Positions 25,953 through 34,013 of a stretch of 64,000 nucleotides of DNA are shown here, piece after piece (position 1 is the first letter of the stretch; the number at the start of each line of letters is the position of its first letter). The notes below the pieces were generated by a model that worked only from the letters and a program-made list of their open reading frames with translations, was not told the origin of the DNA and made no database searches. Both the position numbers and the translations under genes were made by a program. Source of the stretch: SIG77 sp045589595 (lineage in GTDB: Bacteria > Verrucomicrobiota > Lentisphaeria > Victivallales > UBA1829). Location of the stretch: NCBI GenBank assembly GCA_045589595.1, contig JAZNPK010000028.1, positions 62,001 through 126,000 on the forward strand, given 5' to 3'.

Positions 25953-27473
25953 ATGAGTGAAGAAACACGCAATGATGCGGCAGAAGCCGATATCATTCAG
26001 GAACAGCAGAAACAGGACGACATCTTTACCCAGCGTCTTGCGAAAAAACAGGAATTGGAAGAAGCCGGGATCCGCCCCTACGGGATCAAAGTGGACGGTC
26101 TGAAACCTGCGGCTGAAGTCATTGCAAAGTATGTGCCGGATACCGAAAATACGGAAGTGTTCAAAGTTGCCGGCAGATTGATGGGGCTCCGCGTGATGGG
26201 CAAAGCTTCTTTTGCTCATCTGAAAGATGATTCCGGCAGGATCCAGCTTTATGTTCAGCGGGAAAATCTCGGTGAAGAAGAATACAAACGCTTCAAGAAA
26301 CTGGATATCGGTGACATTATTGCGGTCGAAGGCACGCTCTTCACCACAAAAACCGGTGAGATCACGCTCAAAGCAACGGCATACACCATGCTCTCCAAGA
26401 TCCTCCGTCCCCTGCCTGAAAAATGGCACGGCCTCACCGATATGGAACAGCGTTACCGTCAGCGGTATCTTGACCTGATCGTGAATGACGACAGCAAAAA
26501 TCTGCTCAAGAAACGGATCACGATCGTTCGTGAGATCCGTAACTATCTGGAATCCAAAGGGTTCATGGAAGTTGAAACACCCATGCTCCAGTACATCCCC
26601 GGCGGTGCGGCAGCTACTCCCTTCAAGACGCATTACAACGCCCTGAACTGCGATATGTACATGCGTATCGCGCCCGAACTGTTCCTCAAACGCCTGCTGG
26701 TCGGCGGCTTTGAAAAAGTCTTTGAACTGAACCGGAACTTCCGTAACGAAGGGATCTCCCGCCGTCACAATCCGGAATTCACCATGCTGGAACTGTATCA
26801 GGCATACGGCAACTGCGAAACGATGATGGAACTCATTGAAGAAATGGTCACCACCGTTGCCATGAAAGTTTTCGGCACACTTGAAATCAAACTGCCCAAC
26901 GACAAGGTCATCAACCTGACCCGTCCGTGGCGCCGCGCGCCCTACAAAGAACTCATCTGCGAAAAGATGGGTGCGAACTGGTTTGAACTTTCCCAGCACG
27001 ATAAATATCTGAAAGCGAAAGAGATCGGTGCCGCTGTGATGCCGGACTTCACCGACCTTGAGATCACTCACGAGATCTACGAAAAATTCGTGGAACACAC
27101 CCTGATCCAGCCCACATTCGTGGTCCGGCTCCCTGCCGAACTTGTGCCGCTGGCAAAGAAATGTGAAGACGATCCCACGCTGGTGGATGTTTACGAACTG
27201 GAAATCAACGGTCAGGAAATCAGCCCGGGTTACTCCGAACTGAACGACCCGGTGGAACAGCGGAAACGCTTTATGGAACAGGTGACGCTTACCGGAAAAG
27301 ACCCGGCACAGGCGGTGGACGGCGACTTCCTCACTGCGCTGGAATACGGTATGCCTCCTGCGGGCGGTATGGGGATCGGTATCGACCGTCTTGTCATGCT
27401 GCTTACCGGCACAGAATCCATCCGCGACGTGGTGCTGTTCCCCCAGCTCCGCCCCCGCGCCAACAACATGTAA
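25953..27473 (+). CDS. lysS: Lysyl-tRNA synthetase, class II
   Basis: 506 residues. It charges tRNA-Lys. An anticodon-binding OB fold (about 65-165) precedes the class II core: motif 1 around FMEVETPML, motif 2 FRNEGISRRHNPEF with ELYQAY, and motif 3 GMGIGIDRLVMLLTG near the C-terminus. The length is normal. The N-terminal about 30 residues are charged and coiled-coil-like, slightly longer than E. coli. Upstream it diverges from ftsA; downstream purO follows after 28 bases and is probably in the same transcript. Confidence 0.97.
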   Translation: MSEETRNDAAEADIIQEQQKQDDIFTQRLAKKQELEEAGIRPYGIKVDGLKPAAEVIAKYVPDTENTEVFKVAGRLMGLRVMGKASFAHLKDDSGRIQLYVQRENLGEEEYKRFKKLDIGDIIAVEGTLFTTKTGEITLKATAYTMLSKILRPLPEKWHGLTDMEQRYRQRYLDLIVNDDSKNLLKKRITIVREIRNYLESKGFMEVETPMLQYIPGGAAATPFKTHYNALNCDMYMRIAPELFLKRLLVGGFEKVFELNRNFRNEGISRRHNPEFTMLELYQAYGNCETMMELIEEMVTTVAMKVFGTLEIKLPNDKVINLTRPWRRAPYKELICEKMGANWFELSQHDKYLKAKEIGAAVMPDFTDLEITHEIYEKFVEHTLIQPTFVVRLPAELVPLAKKCEDDPTLVDVYELEINGQEISPGYSELNDPVEQRKRFMEQVTLTGKDPAQAVDGDFLTALEYGMPPAGGMGIGIDRLVMLLTGTESIRDVVLFPQLRPRANNM

Positions 27474-27501
27474 TCCAACTCTAATCAGGAGAATTTGACT
27501 T

Positions 27502-28137
27502 ATGTATCTCGGCAGAATCGTTACTGCGGGCCTCACCCGTGACGGCAAAGCCTTTGCCGCTTACCGCGTATCTTCCCGTTCCTTCCCGAACCGTACCGCC
27601 AACCTGAAAGATCAGCAGATCTCCATCATTCCCCGCCCGGGCTGCGAAGGGGATCTTGCGAAGAATCCGTATATTGCCTACAACTGTGTCCGTCTCTGCG
27701 GCGGCATTGCGCTGGCGACCAACGGCTCCCAGACGGACCCCATCATCGAAAAGATCATCTCCGGCATGTCCGTCCGCGATGCTTTCGCTCTTTCCCTGCT
27801 GGCGATGGATTACGAAAAAGATCACCTGGATACGCCCCGTATTGCGGCGGCAGTGGATGCCAATACCGGTATCACCACGCTGGGGATCATCCGTAAAGAC
27901 GCACTGCTTGTCCGTCAGTTTACTGCGAAACCCGGCGAACTGCGTTTTGTTTCCACTTACGAACTGAACAGACCCTGCGATGAAAATTTTGATGATGCAT
28001 TTGATGCACTCACCGCGCAGGACGCTTGCGATTATGTGATCCGCCGCGGCAGATTCGCAGAGTTTGAAAATCCCGTGACCGCCGCCGCCGCCGTCTGGAA
28101 CGGTAACGGTTACGACCTCGCTGCGCAGGATGCCTGA
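27502..28137 (+). CDS. purO: IMP cyclohydrolase, archaeal PurO type
   Basis: 211 residues. The product closely fits archaeal PurO, which closes FAICAR to IMP, the last step of purine synthesis: MYLGRIV at the start, AYRVSSRSFPNR at about 20-31, NPYIAYNCVR, a TNGSQTDP motif, LSLLAMDYEKD and TPRIAAAV. This family is unrelated to the C-terminal domain of the usual bacterial PurH. Gene order gives no purine neighbours: it lies between lysS and a helicase, 28 bases and three bases away. Identification is by recalled similarity to the archaeal protein and is strong; whether a PurH also exists in the genome is unknown. Confidence 0.9.
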   Translation: MYLGRIVTAGLTRDGKAFAAYRVSSRSFPNRTANLKDQQISIIPRPGCEGDLAKNPYIAYNCVRLCGGIALATNGSQTDPIIEKIISGMSVRDAFALSLLAMDYEKDHLDTPRIAAAVDANTGITTLGIIRKDALLVRQFTAKPGELRFVSTYELNRPCDENFDDAFDALTAQDACDYVIRRGRFAEFENPVTAAAAVWNGNGYDLAAQDA

Positions 28138-28140
28138 TCT

Positions 28141-30210
28141 ATGGCACGTGATGTGCTTGACGGATTGAATCCCCAGCAGCGGGAAGCTGCAATGACGACC
28201 GAAGGTCCGGTGCTTGTACTTGCAGGTGCCGGTACCGGAAAAACGAAAGTCATTACCACCCGGATCGCGTATATGGTGCTGGAAAAACAGATCCCGCCCG
28301 AATCGATCCTCGGTGTGACATTCACCAACAAGGCTGCAAAGGAAATGCAAGAGCGTCTCCGCAAAGTCATTCCGCCTGAGGCGGCGACAGCGGTAACGCT
28401 CGGCACGTTCCATTCTTTTTGCGCCCGTGTGCTGCGCCGTGATATCCGCTACGCCGGAAATTACGATTCCAATTACGGTATTGCCGATACTGCCGATCAG
28501 ACCAGTATCGCGCGTCAGGCTGCCGCAGAACTGGGCTATTCCAAGGAAGAGATCCCGACAGCGGAAGCCGTTGCCTATATCGGCAGATGCAAGAACCGTA
28601 TGTGGGGACCGGAAGATGCGTTGAACGATGCCGCGCAGAACCGCCCTGCGGAACAGATCCTTGCCGAGATCTATGAGCGGTACCAGAAATTGCTGGAACT
28701 GCAGAATGTGGTGGATTTCGACGATATGCTCCTGCTGACTGTCCGTATTCTGGAACAGCATCCGGAAGTTCTGAAACGGTATCAGGAAACTTACCGCTAT
28801 CTGCTGGTGGACGAATATCAGGATACGAATGCCGCGCAGTTCCGGTTGATTCAGCTCCTTGCGGGCAGTACAAAAAATCTCTGCGTTGTCGGTGATGATG
28901 ACCAGTCGATTTATGCGTGGCGCGGCGCCGATGTTTCCAATATTCTGGACTTCCCGAAATATTTTGAAGGAACAAAACAGATCAAGCTGGAACAGAATTA
29001 CCGGTCCACCAATACGATCCTTTCCACGGCAAATGCTGTGATCGCACCCAATTCCGCCCGCTATACCAAAAATCTCTGGTCGGCAAAAGGGCAGGGCGAA
29101 CAAATCCAGATCGTCCGCCTGAAAGATGGTGATCTTGAAGCAAAATTTGTGGTGGATGCCATTTTCAATATGGCATGTTCCGGCGAATATTCCTACCGGG
29201 ATTTTGCTATTCTCTACCGTTCCAACTATCTTTCCAGAGCCTTTGAAATGGCGTTCCGTAAGATCGGTGTCCGCCCGCGGATCATCGGCGGACAGGAATT
29301 TTTCCAGCGGAAAGAAGTCAAGGATGCCGCCGCTTATCTGAAACTTGTGCTGAATCCCCGGGACGATCAGAGCCTTCTGCGGATCATTTCCCTGCCGCCC
29401 AGAGGGATCGGTGACAAAGCCATTGAAACGCTGCGGAAACTGCGTCAGGTGACAGGGATCCCCCTTTCCCAGCTGCTTGATAATCCGGAGTATCTGAAAT
29501 CGATTTCTGCCGCCGCAGCCACCGGAGCAAGGAATCTTGCCGCTGCACTGCGGAATGCAAAAGAAGCCTTTTCCAGCACCGGGAATCTCTCCGGAAAAGC
29601 ATGCAATTTTCTGAAAGAGACCGGCTATCTTGATGGTCTTCTGCGGATCTACAAAGATCTGAAAGAAGCGGAAACGCGGCGGGAAAACGTATTTGAATTT
29701 CTCAACTATATGAGCAAGTTTGAAGATGACCGCACCCACAGCGGCGAACCGTGTCAGCTGGCGGACTTTATCGAAAGTTATTCCCTGCTGGACGACAACG
29801 ACCGGACAGAGGATGATGACGACCGGGATGCCCCCATTATGACAACGGTCCACGCATCCAAAGGACTTGAGTTCCCCATCGTGTTTGTTGTCGGCATGGA
29901 ACAGAATCTTTTCCCCCACGAGCGTTCTCTGGCTGAAGGCAATGAGGAGGAGGAACGGCGTCTGTTCTATGTGGCAGTGACCCGGGCAAAGGAACAGCTG
30001 TTTCTGACTTGCGCCAAGGAACGGTACAAATTCAAGGAGTTCGTCCGCCAGATCCCGTCACGGTTCCTGAAAGATGTGCCGGATGAACTTTGTCAACGCT
30101 CCATGGCAGGGGATGATACCCTGTTCCAGATGGCAAGTGAAGAATCCCAACTCGCTGCATTTGAGGATATTATGCGCGCGCTCGGAGATGACGATGATGA
30201 TGATTTCTGA
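28141..30210 (+). CDS. pcrA: UvrD/PcrA-type superfamily 1 DNA helicase
   Basis: 689 residues. An ATP-dependent 3'-5' helicase of DNA repair and replication restart. Motifs in order: Q-motif NPQQREA, I AGAGTGKT (about 30-37), Ia TFTNKAA, II VDEYQDTN, III GDDDQSIYAWRGA, IV NYRST, V TVHASKGLEF and VI VTRAKEQLF. The C-terminal end is a run of Asp (GDDDDDDF) rather than the Lys-rich RNA-polymerase-binding region of PcrA. It starts three bases after purO, so it is co-transcribed. UvrD, PcrA and Rep cannot be told apart with certainty. Confidence 0.93.
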   Translation: MARDVLDGLNPQQREAAMTTEGPVLVLAGAGTGKTKVITTRIAYMVLEKQIPPESILGVTFTNKAAKEMQERLRKVIPPEAATAVTLGTFHSFCARVLRRDIRYAGNYDSNYGIADTADQTSIARQAAAELGYSKEEIPTAEAVAYIGRCKNRMWGPEDALNDAAQNRPAEQILAEIYERYQKLLELQNVVDFDDMLLLTVRILEQHPEVLKRYQETYRYLLVDEYQDTNAAQFRLIQLLAGSTKNLCVVGDDDQSIYAWRGADVSNILDFPKYFEGTKQIKLEQNYRSTNTILSTANAVIAPNSARYTKNLWSAKGQGEQIQIVRLKDGDLEAKFVVDAIFNMACSGEYSYRDFAILYRSNYLSRAFEMAFRKIGVRPRIIGGQEFFQRKEVKDAAAYLKLVLNPRDDQSLLRIISLPPRGIGDKAIETLRKLRQVTGIPLSQLLDNPEYLKSISAAAATGARNLAAALRNAKEAFSSTGNLSGKACNFLKETGYLDGLLRIYKDLKEAETRRENVFEFLNYMSKFEDDRTHSGEPCQLADFIESYSLLDDNDRTEDDDDRDAPIMTTVHASKGLEFPIVFVVGMEQNLFPHERSLAEGNEEEERRLFYVAVTRAKEQLFLTCAKERYKFKEFVRQIPSRFLKDVPDELCQRSMAGDDTLFQMASEESQLAAFEDIMRALGDDDDDDF

Positions 30211-30247
30211 TCCTTGTTATATATGAATGAAAAATAAGAGGTCCCCC

Positions 30248-30766
30248 ATGCTGAAACAAAAAATCACACATCTCATTCTTGCAACTGCTGCCGCATTCTG
30301 TCTTTGCGCCTGTTCTGATTCTCCCGCCGATCTGGTGGAAAAAGATTTTGAACTGCGTAAATTTTTTACCGGCGCTGATCTGAAAGCCAAAGTTCTTGCC
30401 GATGCAGAAGCGGAACGGAAAGCCGCCTATGATTATTTCCTCGCGGAAGAAAATGATGAGGAGATCGCCAAGGAGGAAGGTGCCGCTGCCGCCGATGCGA
30501 TCCTTGACCGGTACGAAGGTTGGACCGACAGCGATTATCAGAAATCAGCCGACCGGATGCGTCGCTGGCTCGCAGGGGCAGTCCTGACCATTGAATCGGA
30601 AACGGTCACCGGCGATACAGCGGTGGTGGTTTACAACATCAAACTGCGGAATGGACTGAAGCAGGAATGTAAGGCGGAATTCAAGAAAGAATCCGGCAAA
30701 TGGCGTCTGCTTCCGGCAAAAGATCTTCTGGAAAATGAGGACGGGGAAGACGATCCCGCTGAATGA
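30248..30766 (+). CDS. Lipoprotein of unknown function
   Basis: 172 residues from the ATG at 30248, which has AAGAGG upstream; an ATG seven codons earlier lacks one. The lipobox is CLCAC (Cys21 or so). The mature part is charged, with an Ala/Glu-rich helical section at about 50-85, then a small alpha/beta segment (TGDTAVVVYNIKLRNGLKQECKAEF) that resembles DUF4878/NTF2-like lipoproteins. No catalytic residues are recognised. It ends before a bidirectional terminator and is probably the last gene of the lysS unit. Confidence 0.7.
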   Translation: MLKQKITHLILATAAAFCLCACSDSPADLVEKDFELRKFFTGADLKAKVLADAEAERKAAYDYFLAEENDEEIAKEEGAAAADAILDRYEGWTDSDYQKSADRMRRWLAGAVLTIESETVTGDTAVVVYNIKLRNGLKQECKAEFKKESGKWRLLPAKDLLENEDGEDDPAE

Positions 30767-30790
30767 TCCGCACGCAGATCCGGAGCAAAA

Positions 30791-30822
30791 AAAATCCTGA
30801 ATTGACCGTTCAGGATTTTTTT
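30791..30822. terminator. Bidirectional terminator between lipoprotein and GntR genes
   Basis: A perfect 11-bp stem (AAAATCCTGAA with TTCAGGATTTT, 7-base loop) is flanked by A-run and T-run, serving convergent genes. Confidence 0.9.
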
Positions 30823-30842
30823 GTGCTTTTTGACCGGGTGGC

Positions 30843-31673
30843 TTACTTGTTTTCAGCCGTTTTCCGTACGATGGTGTTTTTGCCGTCCCAGATATAAAGC
30901 TGATCGGGATTGTATGCTGCCCATTCGCCCACAGGCTCCTGAGGCTTTCCATCGGCACCTGCGCAGAGATACATGGGGCGTGATTCCGGGGGCGCGTCAA
31001 TGTATTCTTCCAGGAACCATTTTGCGAAGGTCCGGATCTCTGCCTCGATATTGTCGGTGACTTTGGGGCAGGGGGCGGAGACCATCGGCATATAGGGGAT
31101 CTTGATCCGGCGGAACTGATTTTCCTGTTTGTCGGTCAGCGTGCCGAGAATGATCAAGCCGTCCAGATTGCGTTTGAAGGAGAGCCAGTGACGCAGTGTC
31201 AGACCGCCGTCAAAGTTCATTCCGATGATCACACTGTATCCGGCTTTTTCCAGTTCATCATTCAGATGGTAAAGGATATCGCCGTAAGTGAACGGATTCT
31301 GATTCAGCACGAAAACCGCGATCCGGTAGAAACGGGCAGGACGGATGTCGGACGAAACAAAGACGCCGCGTTTGGGATAACTTACAATATAATTCAGAGA
31401 CTGCAGCCCCTGAAACGCAGAGAGGATGACCTGCACGCTGCAACCGTATTTTTTTGCCAGAACGCGCATGGAGGGCAATTTGGATGCCGGACGGTACTCG
31501 CCATCAAAGATCCGTTTGATGATGTCATTGGCAACCGTCATATACCGCGGAGAAAAATCCGACTGGCTGTTGCGGCTTCTGTCCGTAAAAAACAAACCCC
31601 GCTGCGCTGCACTTTCCGCTGTCTGACGGAGCCTTTTGGGGACGGTCTTCGTTTTACTGACTTTTTTATCCAT
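30843..31673 (-). CDS. GntR-family regulator with LacI-type ligand-binding region
   Basis: 276 residues. A basic N-terminal tail (1-40) precedes a GntR winged helix-turn-helix (about 45-105: VANDIIKRIFDGEYRPASKLPSMRVLAKKYGCS). After it comes a segment like a LacI/periplasmic sugar-binding domain (YRIAVFVLNQ..., GYSVIIGMNFDGG, DGLIILGT), but only about 165 residues long where about 270 are usual, so the effector domain is shortened and ends in an unusual tail. Such regulators sense sugars. It diverges from the second DUF4091 cassette across a 392-base gap and is the most likely regulator of it; this is inference from position. Confidence 0.82.
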   Translation of the reverse strand: MDKKVSKTKTVPKRLRQTAESAAQRGLFFTDRSRNSQSDFSPRYMTVANDIIKRIFDGEYRPASKLPSMRVLAKKYGCSVQVILSAFQGLQSLNYIVSYPKRGVFVSSDIRPARFYRIAVFVLNQNPFTYGDILYHLNDELEKAGYSVIIGMNFDGGLTLRHWLSFKRNLDGLIILGTLTDKQENQFRRIKIPYMPMVSAPCPKVTDNIEAEIRTFAKWFLEEYIDAPPESRPMYLCAGADGKPQEPVGEWAAYNPDQLYIWDGKNTIVRKTAENK

Positions 31674-31728
31674 TGTTTTGTAAAACTCCTGAATTGAGTT
31701 GTTGTCATCAGCCTCATCTATTTTGGTT

Positions 31729-31756
31729 AATATATCCCCCTTTTGATTTATTTCAA
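31729..31756 (-). promoter_or_regulatory. Promoter of the GntR gene
   Basis: On the minus strand TTGAAA, 16-bp spacer, TATATT, about 56 bases before the start. Confidence 0.65.
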
Positions 31757-31976
31757 CCGTAAAATCGTAAAAAAATACAGTGTTTTCGGCATATTTTACA
31801 ATTTCGGCGGCTTGAAAATCAAAAAATGCCCATATCTGTTTTCCGTTATCAACCGTTTTCCGGGAACTTCTGACAACAAATCAAACTGTCAGGTGATCGG
31901 TGCCGTGTCCGCAGTACGGATTTTTTTTCGCAGATTAAATTATTGTAAAAATGGCTTTTTACGCCCCGTTTCATTC

Positions 31977-32004
31977 TTGACTTTCGGCGTCTGGCGGTTA
32001 TATT
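31977..32004 (+). promoter_or_regulatory. Promoter of DUF4091 cassette 2
   Basis: TTGACT, 16-bp spacer, TATATT, about 62 bases before the start of the second DUF4091 gene. Confidence 0.75.
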
Positions 32005-32065
32005 TTATTCCTGTATAAATAAGATCGTTTGTCCCCGAATTTAAACAGGAAAGGAGTTCACAGGA

Positions 32066-34000
32066 ATGAACTTCAAATTGAAATATGCGGCAGCATTGTC
32101 TCTCCTTGCGTTGGCATCCATGGATGTATCGGCGCAGATGGAAAAGATCACGGATGCCGTGTATCAGAAAACAGCCGGGCAGCTTTCCAGTCTCCGTGAT
32201 GCTGCGAAGAATCCCTATCTGAAAAAATATCTCGACTCCGTCGATCGTAAGATGTCGGAAGCCGGTCGTGTTGCTGCTGCGCGAGTGGCAGCCGATGTGA
32301 ACAGCAAGCCGGAGTTTACGGGGAAAGTGGTCCATTATGCTGTTCCCCCCATGAGCGATCTTCAGCGTCTTCCGGATCAGTATCCGCTTGACGGCAAGGC
32401 ACTTGCGCCTGTCCGCATCATTTCAGCGCAGGATGAATACGAACCCGGCTCCTTTGTGGTCTATCCGCTGGAAGATCTGGGGAAAGTCGAATTCAAACTT
32501 TCCGAATTCAAGACGGCGGACGGCAAAGTTTTCCCCGTATCCGAGCTGGATCTGAAAGTTGTCAAGGTCTGGTATCAGAACGGCAACGGCTGGTACAGCT
32601 ATTTCTCCGACACAGAACTCAAACTCTGTCCGGAACTGCTGCTGAACGATGAAGATTTGATCAAAGTCGATACGGAAAATGTTCAGAACTACGCCCGCCT
32701 GACAGAAAAAGACGGATCCGTTTCCTACTACTGGCTGACACCGCCGCTGGATATCGACAAGCGTGTCGGGTATCCCCCGTGGCGCTCCTTCCGTTCCTTC
32801 CAGTGTATGAAGCCCAATTTCAAGGATGCGGCAACATTGCAGCCCGTTACTCTGAACAAAGGTCAATTCAAACAGTTCTTTCTGACCGCCCACGCCACCG
32901 CAAATCAGGCGCCCGGCGTTTACAGAGGCTCCGTCTCCATGGTGAAGAACGGCGCATCTCTCGGCACGATCCCGGTCTCGGTGAAAGTGCTTCCCTTCTC
33001 CCTTCCGCCCGCCTGTACTTATGCAGATCCGGAACGGGAGATCCTGATCTCCTCCTACAGCTACATCAGTTTTGAACAGATCCTTCAGGAAAACGGCGGC
33101 GATGTGGAGCTGATGAAAAAACAGCTTTACGCCACACTGGAAAATCAGGTGAAACACAATCAGAACATGCACATGCTCCGCGGCAACGAAACGGGCTATG
33201 AATGGAATTACACGGTCGATGTGATGAAACGGGTCGGTATGCGTATGGATCATGTTATCAGCTGCAATGCACTTGCGCCGTACTCCGATCCGCTCATGCT
33301 GCGTCATCATGCAAAACAGCTGCGCCAATATTACCAGAAAGTATTCGGTCACACCAATGTCTATCAGGCGTACGGTGACGAACCGCCCACGAGTTGGGTG
33401 CGTATGATGTTCCCGCTTTATGAAGCCTATCAGAATGAAGGGATCAAATTCTTCATTGCCGGCAGGGATCAGGTTCTGTATGCAGCCGGACATATCTATG
33501 ATTTCTACAACACTTCCCACTCTCCGGAAGATCCGGAAGGTGCCCGCCGCTGGAACGAGATCGGAAACGCTTATGTCTCCTGGTATGCCACGCAGCACAT
33601 CGGTACGGAAAATCCCGCTTACAACCGCCGTCAGAACGGTCTGACGCCTTATCTGGCGAATTATTCCTCCTTCTGCAACTACGCGCATCATTACGGACCG
33701 TACAACGACCGCTCTCACGTTTACAAGCCTATGGTCTTTGCCTACGGCGACGGAAAGGGCGTGATCGACACGCTCCAGTGGGAAGGTTTCCGGGAAGGGA
33801 TTGACGATATCCGTTATGCCACCGCCATGAAACGCCTTGCGCAGGAAGCCTCTGAACACCGGGATATGAATGTCAAATATGCCGGAAGAAACGCTCTGAA
33901 GTTTCTGGCGTTCATGAAGCCCACCAGCGATAACATGGATACCGCCCGTCTGGAAATGATCTCCAGGATCCTCGAACTCCGCGCCCTGCTGAAGAAATAA
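32066..34000 (+). CDS. Secreted DUF4091 / GH123-like protein (copy 2)
   Basis: 644 residues with a signal peptide (about 1-23, cleavage after VSA) and AAGGAG upstream. The layout equals copy 1: an N-terminal beta-rich region (conserved VVK.WYQ.G..WY.YF and ELLLNDED(M/L)I), a barrel region with the adjacent acid pair D438-E439 (AYGDEPP, the GH123-like catalytic position), and the DUF4091 end WEGFREGIDDIRY at about 572-584. The two copies are similar along their whole length but not near-identical, so this is an old duplication, perhaps with different substrates. It lies 13 bases before the companion TPR/CBM9-like gene, with a divergent GntR regulator upstream. Confidence 0.85.
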   Translation: MNFKLKYAAALSLLALASMDVSAQMEKITDAVYQKTAGQLSSLRDAAKNPYLKKYLDSVDRKMSEAGRVAAARVAADVNSKPEFTGKVVHYAVPPMSDLQRLPDQYPLDGKALAPVRIISAQDEYEPGSFVVYPLEDLGKVEFKLSEFKTADGKVFPVSELDLKVVKVWYQNGNGWYSYFSDTELKLCPELLLNDEDLIKVDTENVQNYARLTEKDGSVSYYWLTPPLDIDKRVGYPPWRSFRSFQCMKPNFKDAATLQPVTLNKGQFKQFFLTAHATANQAPGVYRGSVSMVKNGASLGTIPVSVKVLPFSLPPACTYADPEREILISSYSYISFEQILQENGGDVELMKKQLYATLENQVKHNQNMHMLRGNETGYEWNYTVDVMKRVGMRMDHVISCNALAPYSDPLMLRHHAKQLRQYYQKVFGHTNVYQAYGDEPPTSWVRMMFPLYEAYQNEGIKFFIAGRDQVLYAAGHIYDFYNTSHSPEDPEGARRWNEIGNAYVSWYATQHIGTENPAYNRRQNGLTPYLANYSSFCNYAHHYGPYNDRSHVYKPMVFAYGDGKGVIDTLQWEGFREGIDDIRYATAMKRLAQEASEHRDMNVKYAGRNALKFLAFMKPTSDNMDTARLEMISRILELRALLKK

Positions 34001-34013
34001 GGAGAATGATAAG

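Larger units (their letters stand above)
31674..32065. promoter_or_regulatory. Divergent control region of GntR gene and DUF4091 cassette 2
   Basis: A 392-base, AT-rich stretch without a gene. It holds facing promoters for the two genes (listed separately). Between them is an inverted pair GTAAAAT (31759-31765) and ATTTTAC (31793-31799), about 40 bases centre to centre, just upstream of the GntR -35 element. These could be operator half-sites; no single classical GntR palindrome was seen. Confidence 0.5.

Noticed and set aside
31740..32000. Possible small gene or riboswitch in the GntR/DUF4091 gap
   Set aside because: A short open frame exists but lacks a ribosome site and overlaps both promoters; no riboswitch-like conserved helices were seen.
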